From the NCBI RefSeq assembly GCF_033546935.1, contig NZ_CP137854.1, positions 2,790,001-2,854,000 on the forward strand: 64,000 bases of DNA, written 5' to 3'. The notes under the pieces were generated by a model, which saw only the letters and a program-made list of their open reading frames with translations, was not told where the DNA came from and did no database searches. Positions 20,001-28,172 of the stretch are shown piece by piece. A program made the translations under genes and the position numbers. Position 1 is the stretch's first letter; every line of letters begins with the position of its first letter. The DNA comes from Xylophilus sp. GOD-11R. GTDB lineage: Bacteria; Pseudomonadota; Gammaproteobacteria; Burkholderiales; Burkholderiaceae_C.

Positions 20001-21224
20001 TCAGGCGTGGCGCCTGCGATAGCTGTCGAGGAAGCGCGCGATGCGGGCGATGGCTTCGCGCAGATCGTCTTCATGGGGCAGGAAGACGATGCGGAAATGG
20101 TGGTTACCCGGGTAGTTGAAGCCCGAGCCCTGCACCAGCATCACCCGGGTTTCGTTGAGCAGTTCCAGGAAGAACTGGCGGTCGTCCTCGATGGGGTACA
20201 TCGCCGGATCGAGCCTGGGAAACATGTAGAGCGCTGCCTGCGGCCGGTTGCAGCTGACCCCGGGAATCGCGGTGATGAGCTCGTAGGCCAGGTCGCGCTG
20301 GCGGCGCAGGCGCCCGCCCGGGCCGACCAGTTCGTTGATGCTCTGGTAGCCGCCGAGCGCGGTCTGGATCGCCCACTGGCCCGGCACGTTGGCGCACAGG
20401 CGCATGTTCGAGAGCATGTTGAGGCCCTCGATGTAGTCGGCGGCTGCTCGCTTGTCGCCCGATATGGTCATCCAGCCGGCGCGGTAGCCGCAGGAGCGAT
20501 AGCTCTTGGACAGCGAGTTGAAGGTGATGGTGACCACGTCTTCGCTGAGCGAAGCGATGGCCGTGTGCTGCACGTCGTCGTAGAGCACCTTGTCGTAGAC
20601 CTCGTCGGCGAGGATCAGCAGGTTGTGTTCCCGCGCGATGTCGACAATGCTCTGCAACAAGGCATCGGAATACAGCGCGCCCGTCGGGTTGTTGGGGTTG
20701 ATGACGACGATGCCCTTGGTGCGGGGCGTAATTTTTGCGCGGATGTCCGCCAGATCGGGCATCCAGCCGTTGGCCTCGTCGCAACGGTAATGCACCGGCG
20801 TGCCGCCCGAGAGGCTGGTGCAGGCGGTCCAGAGCGGGTAGTCGGGCATGGGCACCAGCAATTCGTCGCCGTTGTCCAGCAAGGCGTTGGTCGCGAGCGC
20901 GATGAGCTCGGATGCGCCGTTGCCCAGGTAGACGTCGTCCAGCGTCACGCCCTTCACGCCTTGCTGCTGGGTGTAGTGCATCACCGCCTTGCGCGCCGCG
21001 AAGATGCCCTTGCTGTCGGAGTAGCCAGCCGATTTCGGCAGGTTGCGGATCATGTCCTGCTGCACTTCCTCGGGCGCGTCGAACCCGAAAGGCGCGAGGT
21101 TGCCGATGTTCAGCTTGATGATCTTCTGGCCTTCGTCCTCCATCTCGCGGGCTCGATCCATGATCGGGCCGCGGATGTCATACAGAACATTGGCGAGCTT
21201 GGCGGATTTCTGGATTGCCTTCAA
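20001..21224 (-). CDS. alaA: AlaA-like pyridoxal-phosphate aminotransferase
   Basis: A class I aminotransferase closest in motif to E. coli AlaA (glutamate-pyruvate transaminase). The 407-residue product starts AIQKSAKLANVLYDIRGPI after the initiator, has the PLP lysine in SLSKSYRSCGYRAGWM and the family end LPHEDDLREAI. I chose the TTG at 21222-21224 because GGAGGGA lies 4 bases upstream and because homology starts there; 31 further upstream codons look non-coding. It is the first gene of the run into hom and thrC. Substrate could differ from alanine. Confidence 0.88.
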   Translation of the reverse strand: MKAIQKSAKLANVLYDIRGPIMDRAREMEDEGQKIIKLNIGNLAPFGFDAPEEVQQDMIRNLPKSAGYSDSKGIFAARKAVMHYTQQQGVKGVTLDDVYLGNGASELIALATNALLDNGDELLVPMPDYPLWTACTSLSGGTPVHYRCDEANGWMPDLADIRAKITPRTKGIVVINPNNPTGALYSDALLQSIVDIAREHNLLILADEVYDKVLYDDVQHTAIASLSEDVVTITFNSLSKSYRSCGYRAGWMTISGDKRAAADYIEGLNMLSNMRLCANVPGQWAIQTALGGYQSINELVGPGGRLRRQRDLAYELITAIPGVSCNRPQAALYMFPRLDPAMYPIEDDRQFFLELLNETRVMLVQGSGFNYPGNHHFRIVFLPHEDDLREAIARIARFLDSYRRRHA

Positions 21225-21338
21225 AGTCCCTCCGACGACAGGCGAAACGCGGGGAAACCTAGAATTTGACCACAGTCGACGACCGCGATCCGTGGCCGCC
21301 CTTCCGCCTTCGGCCACCTACCTGCAAGTGTCTGCACC

Positions 21339-21713
21339 ATGAAACTCCAACCAGACAAGTTCGACGTCCAGTCCATCAACGGCTACGGTCCGGGGTGGGT
21401 GACGATCGAAGGTGAAAAGACGCATGCCAGCCTTGTCATCAGTGCGCAGGGTGAGCGTTTCGAATGGAACTGCACGCGCTTCGAGGAACTGAGCCCCGAG
21501 CACTTCGCGAAGCTCGCCGAACTGGATGCGGAAGTGGTGATTTTCGGCAGCGGAAAACGCAACCGTTTCCCACCTGTCGCTTGGCTCAAGCCACTGATCG
21601 CCAAACGCGTCGGACTCGAGACGATGGACACCGCCGCGGCTTGTCGCACCTACAACATCCTGGCCGGCGAAGGCCGTCGTGTGGTCGCGGCGCTGTTGCT
21701 GGAAGCCGATTGA
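21339..21713 (+). CDS. Mth938-like domain protein (DUF498 family)
   Basis: A 124-residue protein of the Mth938/NDUFAF3 fold, shown by the segments GYGPGWVTIEG, EVVIFGSG and the end TAAACRTYNILAGEGRRVVAALL. The bacterial role is not established; the mitochondrial relative NDUFAF3 helps assemble respiratory complex I. It has no signal peptide. It is divergent from alaA across 114 bp and is followed by bcp. Confidence 0.85.
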   Translation: MKLQPDKFDVQSINGYGPGWVTIEGEKTHASLVISAQGERFEWNCTRFEELSPEHFAKLAELDAEVVIFGSGKRNRFPPVAWLKPLIAKRVGLETMDTAAACRTYNILAGEGRRVVAALLLEAD

Positions 21714-21739
21714 CCTGACTCGCGTTTGAGGGGACTTTC

Positions 21740-21759
21740 GATGGCTCGCGTGAGCCATC
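21740..21759. promoter_or_regulatory. Hairpin ahead of bcp
   Basis: GATGGCTC-GCGT-GAGCCATC is a perfect 8-bp stem with a 4-base loop, 26 bp past the stop of the Mth938-domain gene. It ends 13 bp upstream of TAAAAT (21773-21778), a possible -10 box for bcp. It has no T-run, so it may be an operator or a weak terminator. Confidence 0.35.
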
Positions 21760-21898
21760 GCTCGCGCGATGATAAAATCAGGGATTGCTGCCGCGCAGGG
21801 CATCGTATCTACCGGGCTTGCACGTGGAAGTCTGGTCGGATCCGTGGTTCTGCGTCGGCTTTCCGCGGCAAGTCACCGTCACAGGAAATAGAACTCAC

Positions 21899-22378
21899 AT
21901 GGCGATCGTTGTCAACAAGCCCATTCCCGAATTTGAAGCAATCGCAACGAACGGCATCAAGGTTACCAACACCTCGCATGCCGGCCAGACCGTGGTGCTT
22001 TATTTTTACCCGAAGGACAACACTCCGGGCTGCACCACGGAGGCGATGCAGTTCCGTGATCGCTACAAGGATTTCGTGAAGGCCGGCGCCATCGTCTTTG
22101 GCGTATCCCGCGACAACATGAAGTCGCACGACGAATTCAAGGCCAAGGTGGAGCTCCCCTTCGAGCTGATCGCCGACACCGAAGAAAAAATGTGCCACAT
22201 GTTCGGTGTGGTCAAGAACAAGATCATGTACGGCAAGAAGGTCAAGGGCATCGAGCGCAGCACCTTCCTGATCGGCCCCGACGGCGTGCTGCGCGCCGAG
22301 TGGCGTGGACTCAAGGTGCTCGGCCACGTCGACGAGGTCCTGACTGCGGTCAAGGATCTGAACCGCCAGGCGGCCTGA
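21899..22378 (+). CDS. bcp: Thioredoxin-dependent peroxiredoxin, BCP type
   Basis: Reduces hydrogen peroxide and organic hydroperoxides. The 159-residue product has the peroxidatic Cys45 in TPGCTTEA. The position of the resolving Cys in E. coli BCP (residue 50) is Met50 here; the only other suitable Cys is C99 in EEKMCHMFGV, matching the helix-3 resolving Cys of the other BCP subtype. Start is the ATG with AGGAAAT upstream; earlier in-frame codons look non-coding. Confidence 0.93.
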   Translation: MAIVVNKPIPEFEAIATNGIKVTNTSHAGQTVVLYFYPKDNTPGCTTEAMQFRDRYKDFVKAGAIVFGVSRDNMKSHDEFKAKVELPFELIADTEEKMCHMFGVVKNKIMYGKKVKGIERSTFLIGPDGVLRAEWRGLKVLGHVDEVLTAVKDLNRQAA

Positions 22379-22471
22379 TACCGCCCGCGGTTTTTCGGGG
22401 GATCCGGGGCCGCTCCGTACGGCTCGTGATACCCCGGCGATCGCACCTCGGCGGTCGTGCATAATGAATTC

Positions 22472-22567
22472 ATGCTGCAGGTCATCACCTCCGCGCTCAA
22501 CCACCAAAGCCGTCCGGGTTTCCCCGACGGCTTTTTTGTTTTGGTCGATTCTTCCCCAGCGAGCTGA
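22472..22567 (+). CDS. Possible 31-residue leader ORF before phoH
   Basis: A short frame (MLQVITSALNHQSRPGF...) ends 6 bp before the phoH start codon. It overlaps an intrinsic terminator, so hairpin bases would be read as SRPGFPDGFF. No clear ribosome site is present. It could be a regulatory leader peptide or chance; only its position argues for it. Confidence 0.25.
   Translation: MLQVITSALNHQSRPGFPDGFFVLVDSSPAS
22506..22537 (+). terminator. Intrinsic terminator between bcp and phoH
   Basis: Stem AAAGCCGTC pairs with GACGGCTTT over an inner GGG/CCC pairing, directly followed by a T-run (22532-22537). It is 128 bp past the bcp stop and only 36 bp before the phoH ATG. It ends bcp transcription, and would act as an attenuator if the phoH promoter lies upstream of it. 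Confidence 0.85.
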
Positions 22568-22573
22568 AAGCAC

Positions 22574-24409
22574 ATGCCCCTGCCTCCCGCACCCAACAAG
22601 CGCGCTACCGTTCTGGCCCCTGAAGCCTATTCCGCCCATGTCGCGGACCTTCCGGCGACATCGTCGGGACGGGCATCGGCGCGGCGATCCGCACCGGTCG
22701 AGACTGCACCCACTGCGCCGGTCGCGCTGCACGCCGTACCGACCAAGCTGCGTCCCGCGACACAGCGGCGCCGCTCGGCTGCGTCGGCCGAGACCACCGA
22801 CGCCGAACTCCTTTCGGCAAGCGCGCAGGTCGCATCGTTGTTCAAGGCGCCGGCGCCCGAACCGTTGGCGCCCGCCCCTAAGGTCGCCGAGCCGGTACAG
22901 GCACGCGCTCCCGCCCCGCGTCGTGGCCGCAACGCCAAGTCGACCGTGCAGGAAGTTGCGGTCGTCGCTGCACCGGCCGCTACGACCGGCACCCGCAAGA
23001 ACCGCAAGTCCGGCGACACCGTCAGCAAGCTCTTCGTGCTCGACACCAATGTGTTGCTGCACGACCCGATGTGCCTGTTCCGCTTCGAGGAACATGACAT
23101 CTACCTGCCGATGATCGTGCTGGAAGAACTCGACGGCCATAAGAAGGGCATGACCGAGGTCGCCCGCAACGGCCGCCAGACCAGCCGCACGCTCGACGCG
23201 CTGGCAGGTGCGCAAGGTGCCGACATCGCCCTCGGCCTGAAGCTCGACACCACCGGCCATCGCGAAGCCGGCGGCAGCCTCTTCTTCCAGACCGAGGCGC
23301 TGGACCATCCGCTGCCCGCCGCCCTGCCCCAGGGCAAGGCCGACAACCAGATCCTGGGCGTCGTCGCCGCCCTGCGCGCCAAGCTGGCGCCCCGCCCGGT
23401 CGTGCTGGTGTCCAAGGACATCAACATGCGGGTCAAGGCGCGTGCGCTGGGCCTGGATGCCGAGGACTACCAGAATGACAAGGTGATCGAGGACGGCGAC
23501 TTGCTGTACTCGGGCGCGCTGGCACTGCCGGCCGATTTCTGGAGCCGCCACGGCAAGAGCGTCGAAAGCTGGCAGAGCGGCGGCCATACCTACTACCGCA
23601 TCAGCGGCCCGGTGGTGCCGAGCCTGCTGGTGAACCAGTTCGTCTACTTCGAGGCGCCGGGCGAAACCAGCCTGTACGCACGCGTCACCGAAATCCGCGA
23701 AAAGACGGCGGTGCTGCAGACACTCAAGGACTACGGCTCAGCCAAGAACAACATCTGGGGCGTCAACACCCGCAACCGCGAACAGAACTTCGCGATGAAC
23801 CTGCTGATGGATCCGGAAGTCGACTTCGTCACCCTCACCGGCACCGCCGGCACGGGCAAGACGCTGATGGCGCTCGCCGCCGGCCTCACCCAGGTGCTGG
23901 ACGATCGCCGCTACACCGAAATCATCATGACCCGCGCCACCGTGAGCGTGGGCGAGGACATCGGCTTCCTGCCTGGCACCGAAGAGGAAAAGATGGGTCC
24001 CTGGATGGGCGCCCTGGACGACAACCTGGAGTTTTTGGCCAAGGGCGACGGCGGCGGTGCCGGCGAATGGGGGCGCGCCGCCACCAACGAACTCATCCGC
24101 AGCCGCATCAAGGTCAAGAGCCTGAACTTCATGCGCGGCCGCACTTTCCTGAACAAGTACGTGATCATCGACGAGGCCCAGAACCTGACGCCCAAGCAGA
24201 TGAAGACCCTGATCACCCGTGCCGGCCCCGGCACCAAGATCATCTGCATGGGCAACATCGCGCAGATCGACACGCCCTACCTCACCGAGGGCTCGTCCGG
24301 CCTGACCTTCGCGGTCGACAAGTTCAAGGGCTGGCCGCATGGCGGCCACATCACCCTGGCGCGCGGCGAGCGTTCGCGCCTGGCCGACTTCGCCAGCGAG
24401 GTACTCTGA
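22574..24409 (+). CDS. phoH: PhoH family protein: PIN domain fused to PhoH ATPase
   Basis: The 611-residue product has three parts. Residues 1-145 are a low-complexity Ala/Pro/Arg region. A PIN nuclease domain follows (from about 150, KLFVLDTNVLLHDP, with the acidic metal ligands). The C-terminal PhoH ATPase has Walker A (GTAGTGKT) and Walker B (YVIIDEAQNLT). PIN-PhoH fusions are thought to couple helicase-like ATPase activity to RNA cleavage. A gene for a small membrane protein begins 2 bp after its stop. The N-terminal tail is long compared with most family members. Confidence 0.92.
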   Translation: MPLPPAPNKRATVLAPEAYSAHVADLPATSSGRASARRSAPVETAPTAPVALHAVPTKLRPATQRRRSAASAETTDAELLSASAQVASLFKAPAPEPLAPAPKVAEPVQARAPAPRRGRNAKSTVQEVAVVAAPAATTGTRKNRKSGDTVSKLFVLDTNVLLHDPMCLFRFEEHDIYLPMIVLEELDGHKKGMTEVARNGRQTSRTLDALAGAQGADIALGLKLDTTGHREAGGSLFFQTEALDHPLPAALPQGKADNQILGVVAALRAKLAPRPVVLVSKDINMRVKARALGLDAEDYQNDKVIEDGDLLYSGALALPADFWSRHGKSVESWQSGGHTYYRISGPVVPSLLVNQFVYFEAPGETSLYARVTEIREKTAVLQTLKDYGSAKNNIWGVNTRNREQNFAMNLLMDPEVDFVTLTGTAGTGKTLMALAAGLTQVLDDRRYTEIIMTRATVSVGEDIGFLPGTEEEKMGPWMGALDDNLEFLAKGDGGGAGEWGRAATNELIRSRIKVKSLNFMRGRTFLNKYVIIDEAQNLTPKQMKTLITRAGPGTKIICMGNIAQIDTPYLTEGSSGLTFAVDKFKGWPHGGHITLARGERSRLADFASEVL

Positions 24410-24411
24410 CC

Positions 24412-24804
24412 ATGTCGGTCTGGCTCACAGCGCTGAAGCTGGTGCCTTGGGACGATGTGCTCAAGTCGACACCCAAGCTGGTGCGCCAGGCGCGTCAGCT
24501 GTTTCGATCGAGCAAGCAGGAAGCCAAGCCGGCGGGCGAGCAGTACGAGCTCACGCCGGAAGCCCTGGATGGTCGCGATCCGAAGGCACTGGCCGCCTTG
24601 GTGAAGGCCTTGCACCGCAAGGTGCAGGTGCTCGAGAAGGAACAGCGCGAGTCCGCCGAATTGATGGCCTCGCTCGCCGAGCAGCAGGAGATGGTGGTGC
24701 AGACCCTGGCGGCGCTGCGGGCGCGCGCCAAGCTGCTCACCGCCGTGTGTGGCGTGCTGCTCGTCGCCGTGGTGTCGCTCGTGGTCTGGGCGATGCGGGT
24801 CTAG
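24412..24804 (+). CDS. Small tail-anchored coiled-coil protein downstream of phoH
   Basis: A 130-residue protein of no family I can name. Residues 60-100 form a heptad-rich helix (KALHRKVQVLEKEQRESAEL) and residues 107-128 are one strong C-terminal membrane segment ending AMRV. It therefore looks like a cytosolic coiled coil anchored in the inner membrane by its tail. Its ATG is 2 bp after the phoH stop, so the two are probably co-translated. It is convergent with dnaB, 9 bp away. Confidence 0.75.
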   Translation: MSVWLTALKLVPWDDVLKSTPKLVRQARQLFRSSKQEAKPAGEQYELTPEALDGRDPKALAALVKALHRKVQVLEKEQRESAELMASLAEQQEMVVQTLAALRARAKLLTAVCGVLLVAVVSLVVWAMRV

Positions 24805-24813
24805 AACGCGGGT

Positions 24814-26226
24814 CTAGTACTCGTCCATGCCGCCACCCGCCAGGCTTTCGAAGCGGGTGAGCGGTTTCAGGAAAGCCAGCTTGACGGTCCCGGTGGGACC
24901 GTTTCGCTGTTTGCCGATGATGACCTCGGCCACGCCCGGCTCCTTGCTGTCCTTGTTGTAGTAGTCGTCGCGGTAGATGAACATGATGATGTCCGCGTCC
25001 TGCTCGATGGCGCCGGATTCGCGCAGGTCGCTCATCATCGGCCGCTTGTCGGTGCGCTGCTCCACGCTTCGGTTGAGCTGCGACAGCGCGATCACCGGGC
25101 ACTGCAGCTCCTTGGCCAGCATCTTCAATCCCCGGGAGATCTCGCCCAGTTCGGTCGCCCGGTTGTCCGAGCCCGACGCATTGGAGCCGCTCATCAGCTG
25201 CAGGTAGTCGACCACGATCAGGCCGAGCTTGCCGCATTGACGGGCCAGCCGGCGAGCGTTGGCGCGCAGCTCGCTCGGCGTGAGGCCGGGGGTTTCATCG
25301 ATGTGCAGCGACACGGTACGCAGGCGCTCGATGGCCTCGGTGAGCCGCGGCCATTCGTCGTCGGACAGCTTGCCGGTGCGCAGATGGCCCTGGTCGATAC
25401 GACCGATGGAGCCGACGATACGCACCGCCAGCTGAGCGGCACCCATTTCCATCGAGAAGACGGCGACCGGCAAGCCTTCGTTCAACGCCACATGCTCGGC
25501 GATGTTCACTGCGAAAGCGGTCTTGCCCATCGACGGACGCGCCGCCAGCACCACCATGTCGCCCGCCTGCAGGCCGGAGGTCATGCGGTCGAGATCGATG
25601 AAGCCGGTGGGTACGCCGGTGACGTCGCTCGCGTTGTCGGCCATTTCCTGAACACGGTCGAGCAGGTCGACGACCAGCGTGTCCATGCTCTGGAAACCCT
25701 GCTTCATCCGCGAGCCTTCCTCGCCGATGTTGAAGATCTTCTGTTCGGCCTGGTCGAGAATCTTGGCGACCGGCATGCCCTGCGGATTGAAGGCGTGGGT
25801 CGCGATCTCGTCGCTGGCGGTAATCAGCTTGCGCAGGATGCCGCGCTCGCGGACGATTTCTGCATAGCGGCGAATGTTGGCAGCGCTGGGCACGTATTGC
25901 GCCAGCGCGTTCAGATACGAAAGCCCACCCACCTCCTCGGCCTTGCCGATGGTCTGCAGCTGCTCGAAGACCGTGATGACGTCGGCCGGCTTCGAGGCGT
26001 TCACCAGCGACGCGATGGCTGAAAAAATCAGGCGATGTTCATGGCGGTAGAAGTCCGCATCCTTGAGCAGGTCGCCGACGCGGTCCCAGGCGCCGTTGTC
26101 CAGCAGCAGCCCGCCCAGCACGCTGGACTCCGATTCGATCGAATGCGGTGGAATGCGGAGCTTGGCGACCTCGCTGTCGGCATCGCCAGCGGAGAGAAAG
26201 CTCAAATTATCGGAAATGGCGGACAT
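24814..26226 (-). CDS. dnaB: Replicative DNA helicase DnaB
   Basis: The hexameric 5'-3' helicase of the replication fork. The 470-residue product has the N-terminal DnaG-interaction domain (PPHSIESESSVLGGLLL) and RecA-type ATPase motifs: Walker A ARPSMGKTAF, LGLIVVDYLQLM as Walker B, and ALSQLNRSVEQR. There is no intein. Upstream lie three 23-bp tandem repeats and then the rplI terminator, so dnaB is probably not only read through from the ribosomal-protein operon. Confidence 0.97.
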   Translation of the reverse strand: MSAISDNLSFLSAGDADSEVAKLRIPPHSIESESSVLGGLLLDNGAWDRVGDLLKDADFYRHEHRLIFSAIASLVNASKPADVITVFEQLQTIGKAEEVGGLSYLNALAQYVPSAANIRRYAEIVRERGILRKLITASDEIATHAFNPQGMPVAKILDQAEQKIFNIGEEGSRMKQGFQSMDTLVVDLLDRVQEMADNASDVTGVPTGFIDLDRMTSGLQAGDMVVLAARPSMGKTAFAVNIAEHVALNEGLPVAVFSMEMGAAQLAVRIVGSIGRIDQGHLRTGKLSDDEWPRLTEAIERLRTVSLHIDETPGLTPSELRANARRLARQCGKLGLIVVDYLQLMSGSNASGSDNRATELGEISRGLKMLAKELQCPVIALSQLNRSVEQRTDKRPMMSDLRESGAIEQDADIIMFIYRDDYYNKDSKEPGVAEVIIGKQRNGPTGTVKLAFLKPLTRFESLAGGGMDEY

Positions 26227-26253
26227 GAATCTTTGGCGGAGCGACCGCGGATG

Positions 26254-26322
26254 CTACGGCGCGGCTAGGCGTACGTCTACGGCGCGGCCGGGTAAGCGGC
26301 GACGGCGCAGCCGGGTACGCGT
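26254..26322. repeat. Three 23-bp tandem repeats upstream of dnaB
   Basis: Units start at 26254, 26277 and 26300 with an exact 23-bp period. Their shared core is C-(T/G)-ACGGCGC-(G/A)-GC. Unit 1 and unit 2 agree over the first 12 bases, units 2 and 3 over most of the rest. The array begins 28 bp upstream of the dnaB start codon, so it lies in the promoter or 5' untranslated region. Confidence 0.6.
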
Positions 26323-26405
26323 CAGCGGATAAACCTGTGGAAAACCAGTGCATGAGCGGTGGAGCACCCTGTATGCATCCAGGATTTCACGGACGAAAAG
26401 ACATG

Positions 26406-26430
26406 AAAAAGGCCGCCCGGAGGCGGCCTT
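26406..26430 (-). terminator. Intrinsic terminator after rplI
   Basis: On the minus strand AAGGCCGCC-TCCG-GGCGGCCTT is followed by TTT, 21 bp past the rplI stop. It closes the rpsF-priB-rpsR-rplI operon before dnaB. Confidence 0.85.
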
Positions 26431-26450
26431 CGCGATCGGGCGTTTAAGCC

Positions 26451-26903
26451 TCAGACCGATTCGCCGTACACGGTGACCGTGATCTCCACGACCACGTCGG
26501 TGTGCAGTTGCACGGCGACGGTGTTGTCGCCAACGGTCTTGATCGGGCCGTTGGGCAGTCGGATCTGGGACTTGGCAACCTTGTAGCCGTCCTTTTCCAG
26601 GGCGTCAGCGATGTCCTGGTTGGTGACGGAGCCGAACAGGCGACCGTCGACGCCGGCCTTCTGGGTCAGCTTGACGGTGCTGCCGGAAAGCTTTTCGCCG
26701 ATGGCTTGCGATTCGGCCAGCTTGGCGGCTGCAGCCTTTTCGAGTTCGACGCGCTTGGCTTCGAATTCGGCCTTGGCCGAAGCGGTGGCACGACGTGCGC
26801 GGCCGGTCGGGATCAGGAAGTTGCGAGCGAAGCCGTCCTTGACCTTGACGATGTCGCCGAGGTTGCCGAGGTTCACGACCTTGTCGAGCAGGATGATTTG
26901 CAT
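26451..26903 (-). CDS. rplI: 50S ribosomal protein L9
   Basis: L9 binds 23S rRNA and projects from the large subunit. The 150-residue product has the L9 signature [20 protein letters not shown] near residue 12, a central connecting helix, and the C-terminal domain. An AAGGAG ribosome site precedes the ATG. Last gene of the S6 operon. Confidence 0.97.
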   Translation of the reverse strand: MQIILLDKVVNLGNLGDIVKVKDGFARNFLIPTGRARRATASAKAEFEAKRVELEKAAAAKLAESQAIGEKLSGSTVKLTQKAGVDGRLFGSVTNQDIADALEKDGYKVAKSQIRLPNGPIKTVGDNTVAVQLHTDVVVEITVTVYGESV

Positions 26904-26916
26904 GACAGGTGACTCC

Positions 26917-27198
26917 TTAGATCTTGTGCTGGTCGCTGTACGGGACCAGGGCCAGGAAGCGGGCGCGCTTGATGGCGGTGTTGAGCTGGCGCTGGTAGAT
27001 CGCGCGGGTGCCGGTCAGGCGTGCGGGAACGATCTTGCCGTTTTCGCCGATGAAGTCGCGCAGGGTGTCGACGTCCTTGTAGTCGATTTCTTCGACGCCG
27101 GCGACGGTGAAGCGGCAGAAGCGCTTGCGGCGGAACAGCAGCGATTGGGTGTTGCGCTTGGGACGCTTGTCCTTGTTGAAACGTTTCGGTCCGGGCAT
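26917..27198 (-). CDS. rpsR: 30S ribosomal protein S18
   Basis: S18 pairs with S6 on the platform of the 30S subunit. The product has 93 residues and the core [13 protein letters not shown] and the basic end [18 protein letters not shown]. The ATG at 27196-27198 follows GGAG; a longer frame upstream overlaps priB. The N-terminal extension ([14 protein letters not shown]) is of the beta-proteobacterial kind. Confidence 0.96.
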   Translation of the reverse strand: MPGPKRFNKDKRPKRNTQSLLFRRKRFCRFTVAGVEEIDYKDVDTLRDFIGENGKIVPARLTGTRAIYQRQLNTAIKRARFLALVPYSDQHKI

Positions 27199-27214
27199 GG
27201 TGGACTCCTGAAAA

Positions 27215-27505
27215 TTAAACCTGTTGAAAATCCTGGACGTGGAACACGACGGTCCGCGCACTGCGAGGTGAGGCCAGAAAACCGGTGAATCGCCACTGGC
27301 TGCCGATCTCCTGACCGGCCAGTCTTTCGGCGACGGAACCGATGGCGACCGCCTTGATATCCACTTTCACATCACGCTCCTGACCGGATTCGGTCATGCG
27401 GGAGACGTGTTCGATGCGCATGTCCAGTGCGGGCAGCCCGGCGGGCGTGTAACGCATGGGTTTCGCTTCGGAAATGAAGGCGGAGATCACAAGGTGGTTT
27501 TCCAC
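27215..27505 (-). CDS. priB: Primosomal replication protein N (PriB)
   Basis: A single-stranded-DNA-binding OB-fold protein of the PriA-dependent restart primosome. The 96-residue product starts at GTG ([10 protein letters not shown] after the initiator), lining up with the known PriB N-terminus. SD spacing is poor (GAGGGA abuts the GTG), so translation may depend on coupling with rpsF. Its place between rpsF and rpsR is conserved in beta- and gamma-proteobacteria. Confidence 0.9.
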   Translation of the reverse strand: MENHLVISAFISEAKPMRYTPAGLPALDMRIEHVSRMTESGQERDVKVDIKAVAIGSVAERLAGQEIGSQWRFTGFLASPRSARTVVFHVQDFQQV

Positions 27506-27547
27506 TCCCTCGTAGCAAATGCTCGGGATCGCGCTCAGCGCGCCTGC

Positions 27548-27973
27548 TTAGCGGTCACCGCCACGATCGCCACGGTCGCCGCGATCACCGCGGTCCGGAC
27601 GCTCGCCGGAAGCAGCGAACTCGGCCTGCTGGGCCTTGCGTGCTTCTTCGCGCTCGACGGTCTTCATCATGGAAGACGGACCGGTATCGGCCTTCTTGCG
27701 CAGGACGGTCAGGTGACGCAGAACGGCATCGTTGAACTTGAAGGCGTGCTCCAGTTCGGCCATCACAGCCTGGTCGGCTTCGATGTTGATGCACAGGTAG
27801 TGCGCCTTGGCCAGCTTGTTGATCAGGTAGGCCAGTTGGCGGCGACCCCAGTCTTCCACGCGATGGACCTTGCCACCGCCGGCGGTGATCATGCCCTTGT
27901 AGCGCTCCAGCATGGCCGGGACTTGTTCGCTCTGGTCCGGGTGGATCAAGAGAACGATTTCATAATGACGCAT
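27548..27973 (-). CDS. rpsF: 30S ribosomal protein S6
   Basis: S6 forms a heterodimer with S18 on the 30S platform. The 141-residue product has the S6 core ([30 protein letters not shown]). The end differs from the Glu-rich tail of E. coli: it is a run of Asp-Arg-Gly repeats (from about residue 125). The start is the ATG with a GGAG site. First gene of the operon, under the promoter at 28075-28103. Confidence 0.96.
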   Translation of the reverse strand: MRHYEIVLLIHPDQSEQVPAMLERYKGMITAGGGKVHRVEDWGRRQLAYLINKLAKAHYLCINIEADQAVMAELEHAFKFNDAVLRHLTVLRKKADTGPSSMMKTVEREEARKAQQAEFAASGERPDRGDRGDRGDRGGDR

Positions 27974-27991
27974 AGACTCTCCTTGTGGATG

Positions 27992-28021
27992 GGGCTCGAC
28001 GCCTGCACTTGCAGGCAGCCC
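27992..28021 (-). promoter_or_regulatory. Hairpin in the rpsF leader
   Basis: In the mRNA, GGGCT-GCCTGC-AAGT-GCAGGC-GTCG-AGCCC forms two stacked stems with a one-sided GTCG bulge, 18 bases before the rpsF start codon. S6:S18-binding leaders with a bulged hairpin are known ahead of rpsF in many bacteria. I cannot confirm the conserved nucleotides here. Confidence 0.4.
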
Positions 28022-28074
28022 GGGTGGCAGTCGCCCGCTGCGTCTAAAAGCGGTACGACAAGGCAAAGCCCACG

Positions 28075-28103
28075 AGTATAGCCGCCATTGGCGGGTCGTT
28101 CAA
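28075..28103 (-). promoter_or_regulatory. rpsF: Sigma-70 promoter of the rpsF operon
   Basis: On the minus strand TTGAAC (28098-28103) and TATACT (28075-28080) are separated by exactly 17 bp. This leaves a leader of about 95 bases before the rpsF ATG, long enough for the hairpin noted there. Confidence 0.65.
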
Positions 28104-28172
28104 CAAAAGGCGACAGATTCATCTCATTCGCTCGCGGGCACCCCATTTTCCAAAGAAATAGCGTGTGCTCCT

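Noticed and set aside
21225-21317. 31-codon N-terminal extension of the alaA-like gene
   Set aside because: It lacks family similarity, and a strong GGAGGGA site precedes the TTG at 21222-21224.
26254-26322. CRISPR array
   Set aside because: The three 23-bp units are directly adjacent, with no spacers and no cas genes.
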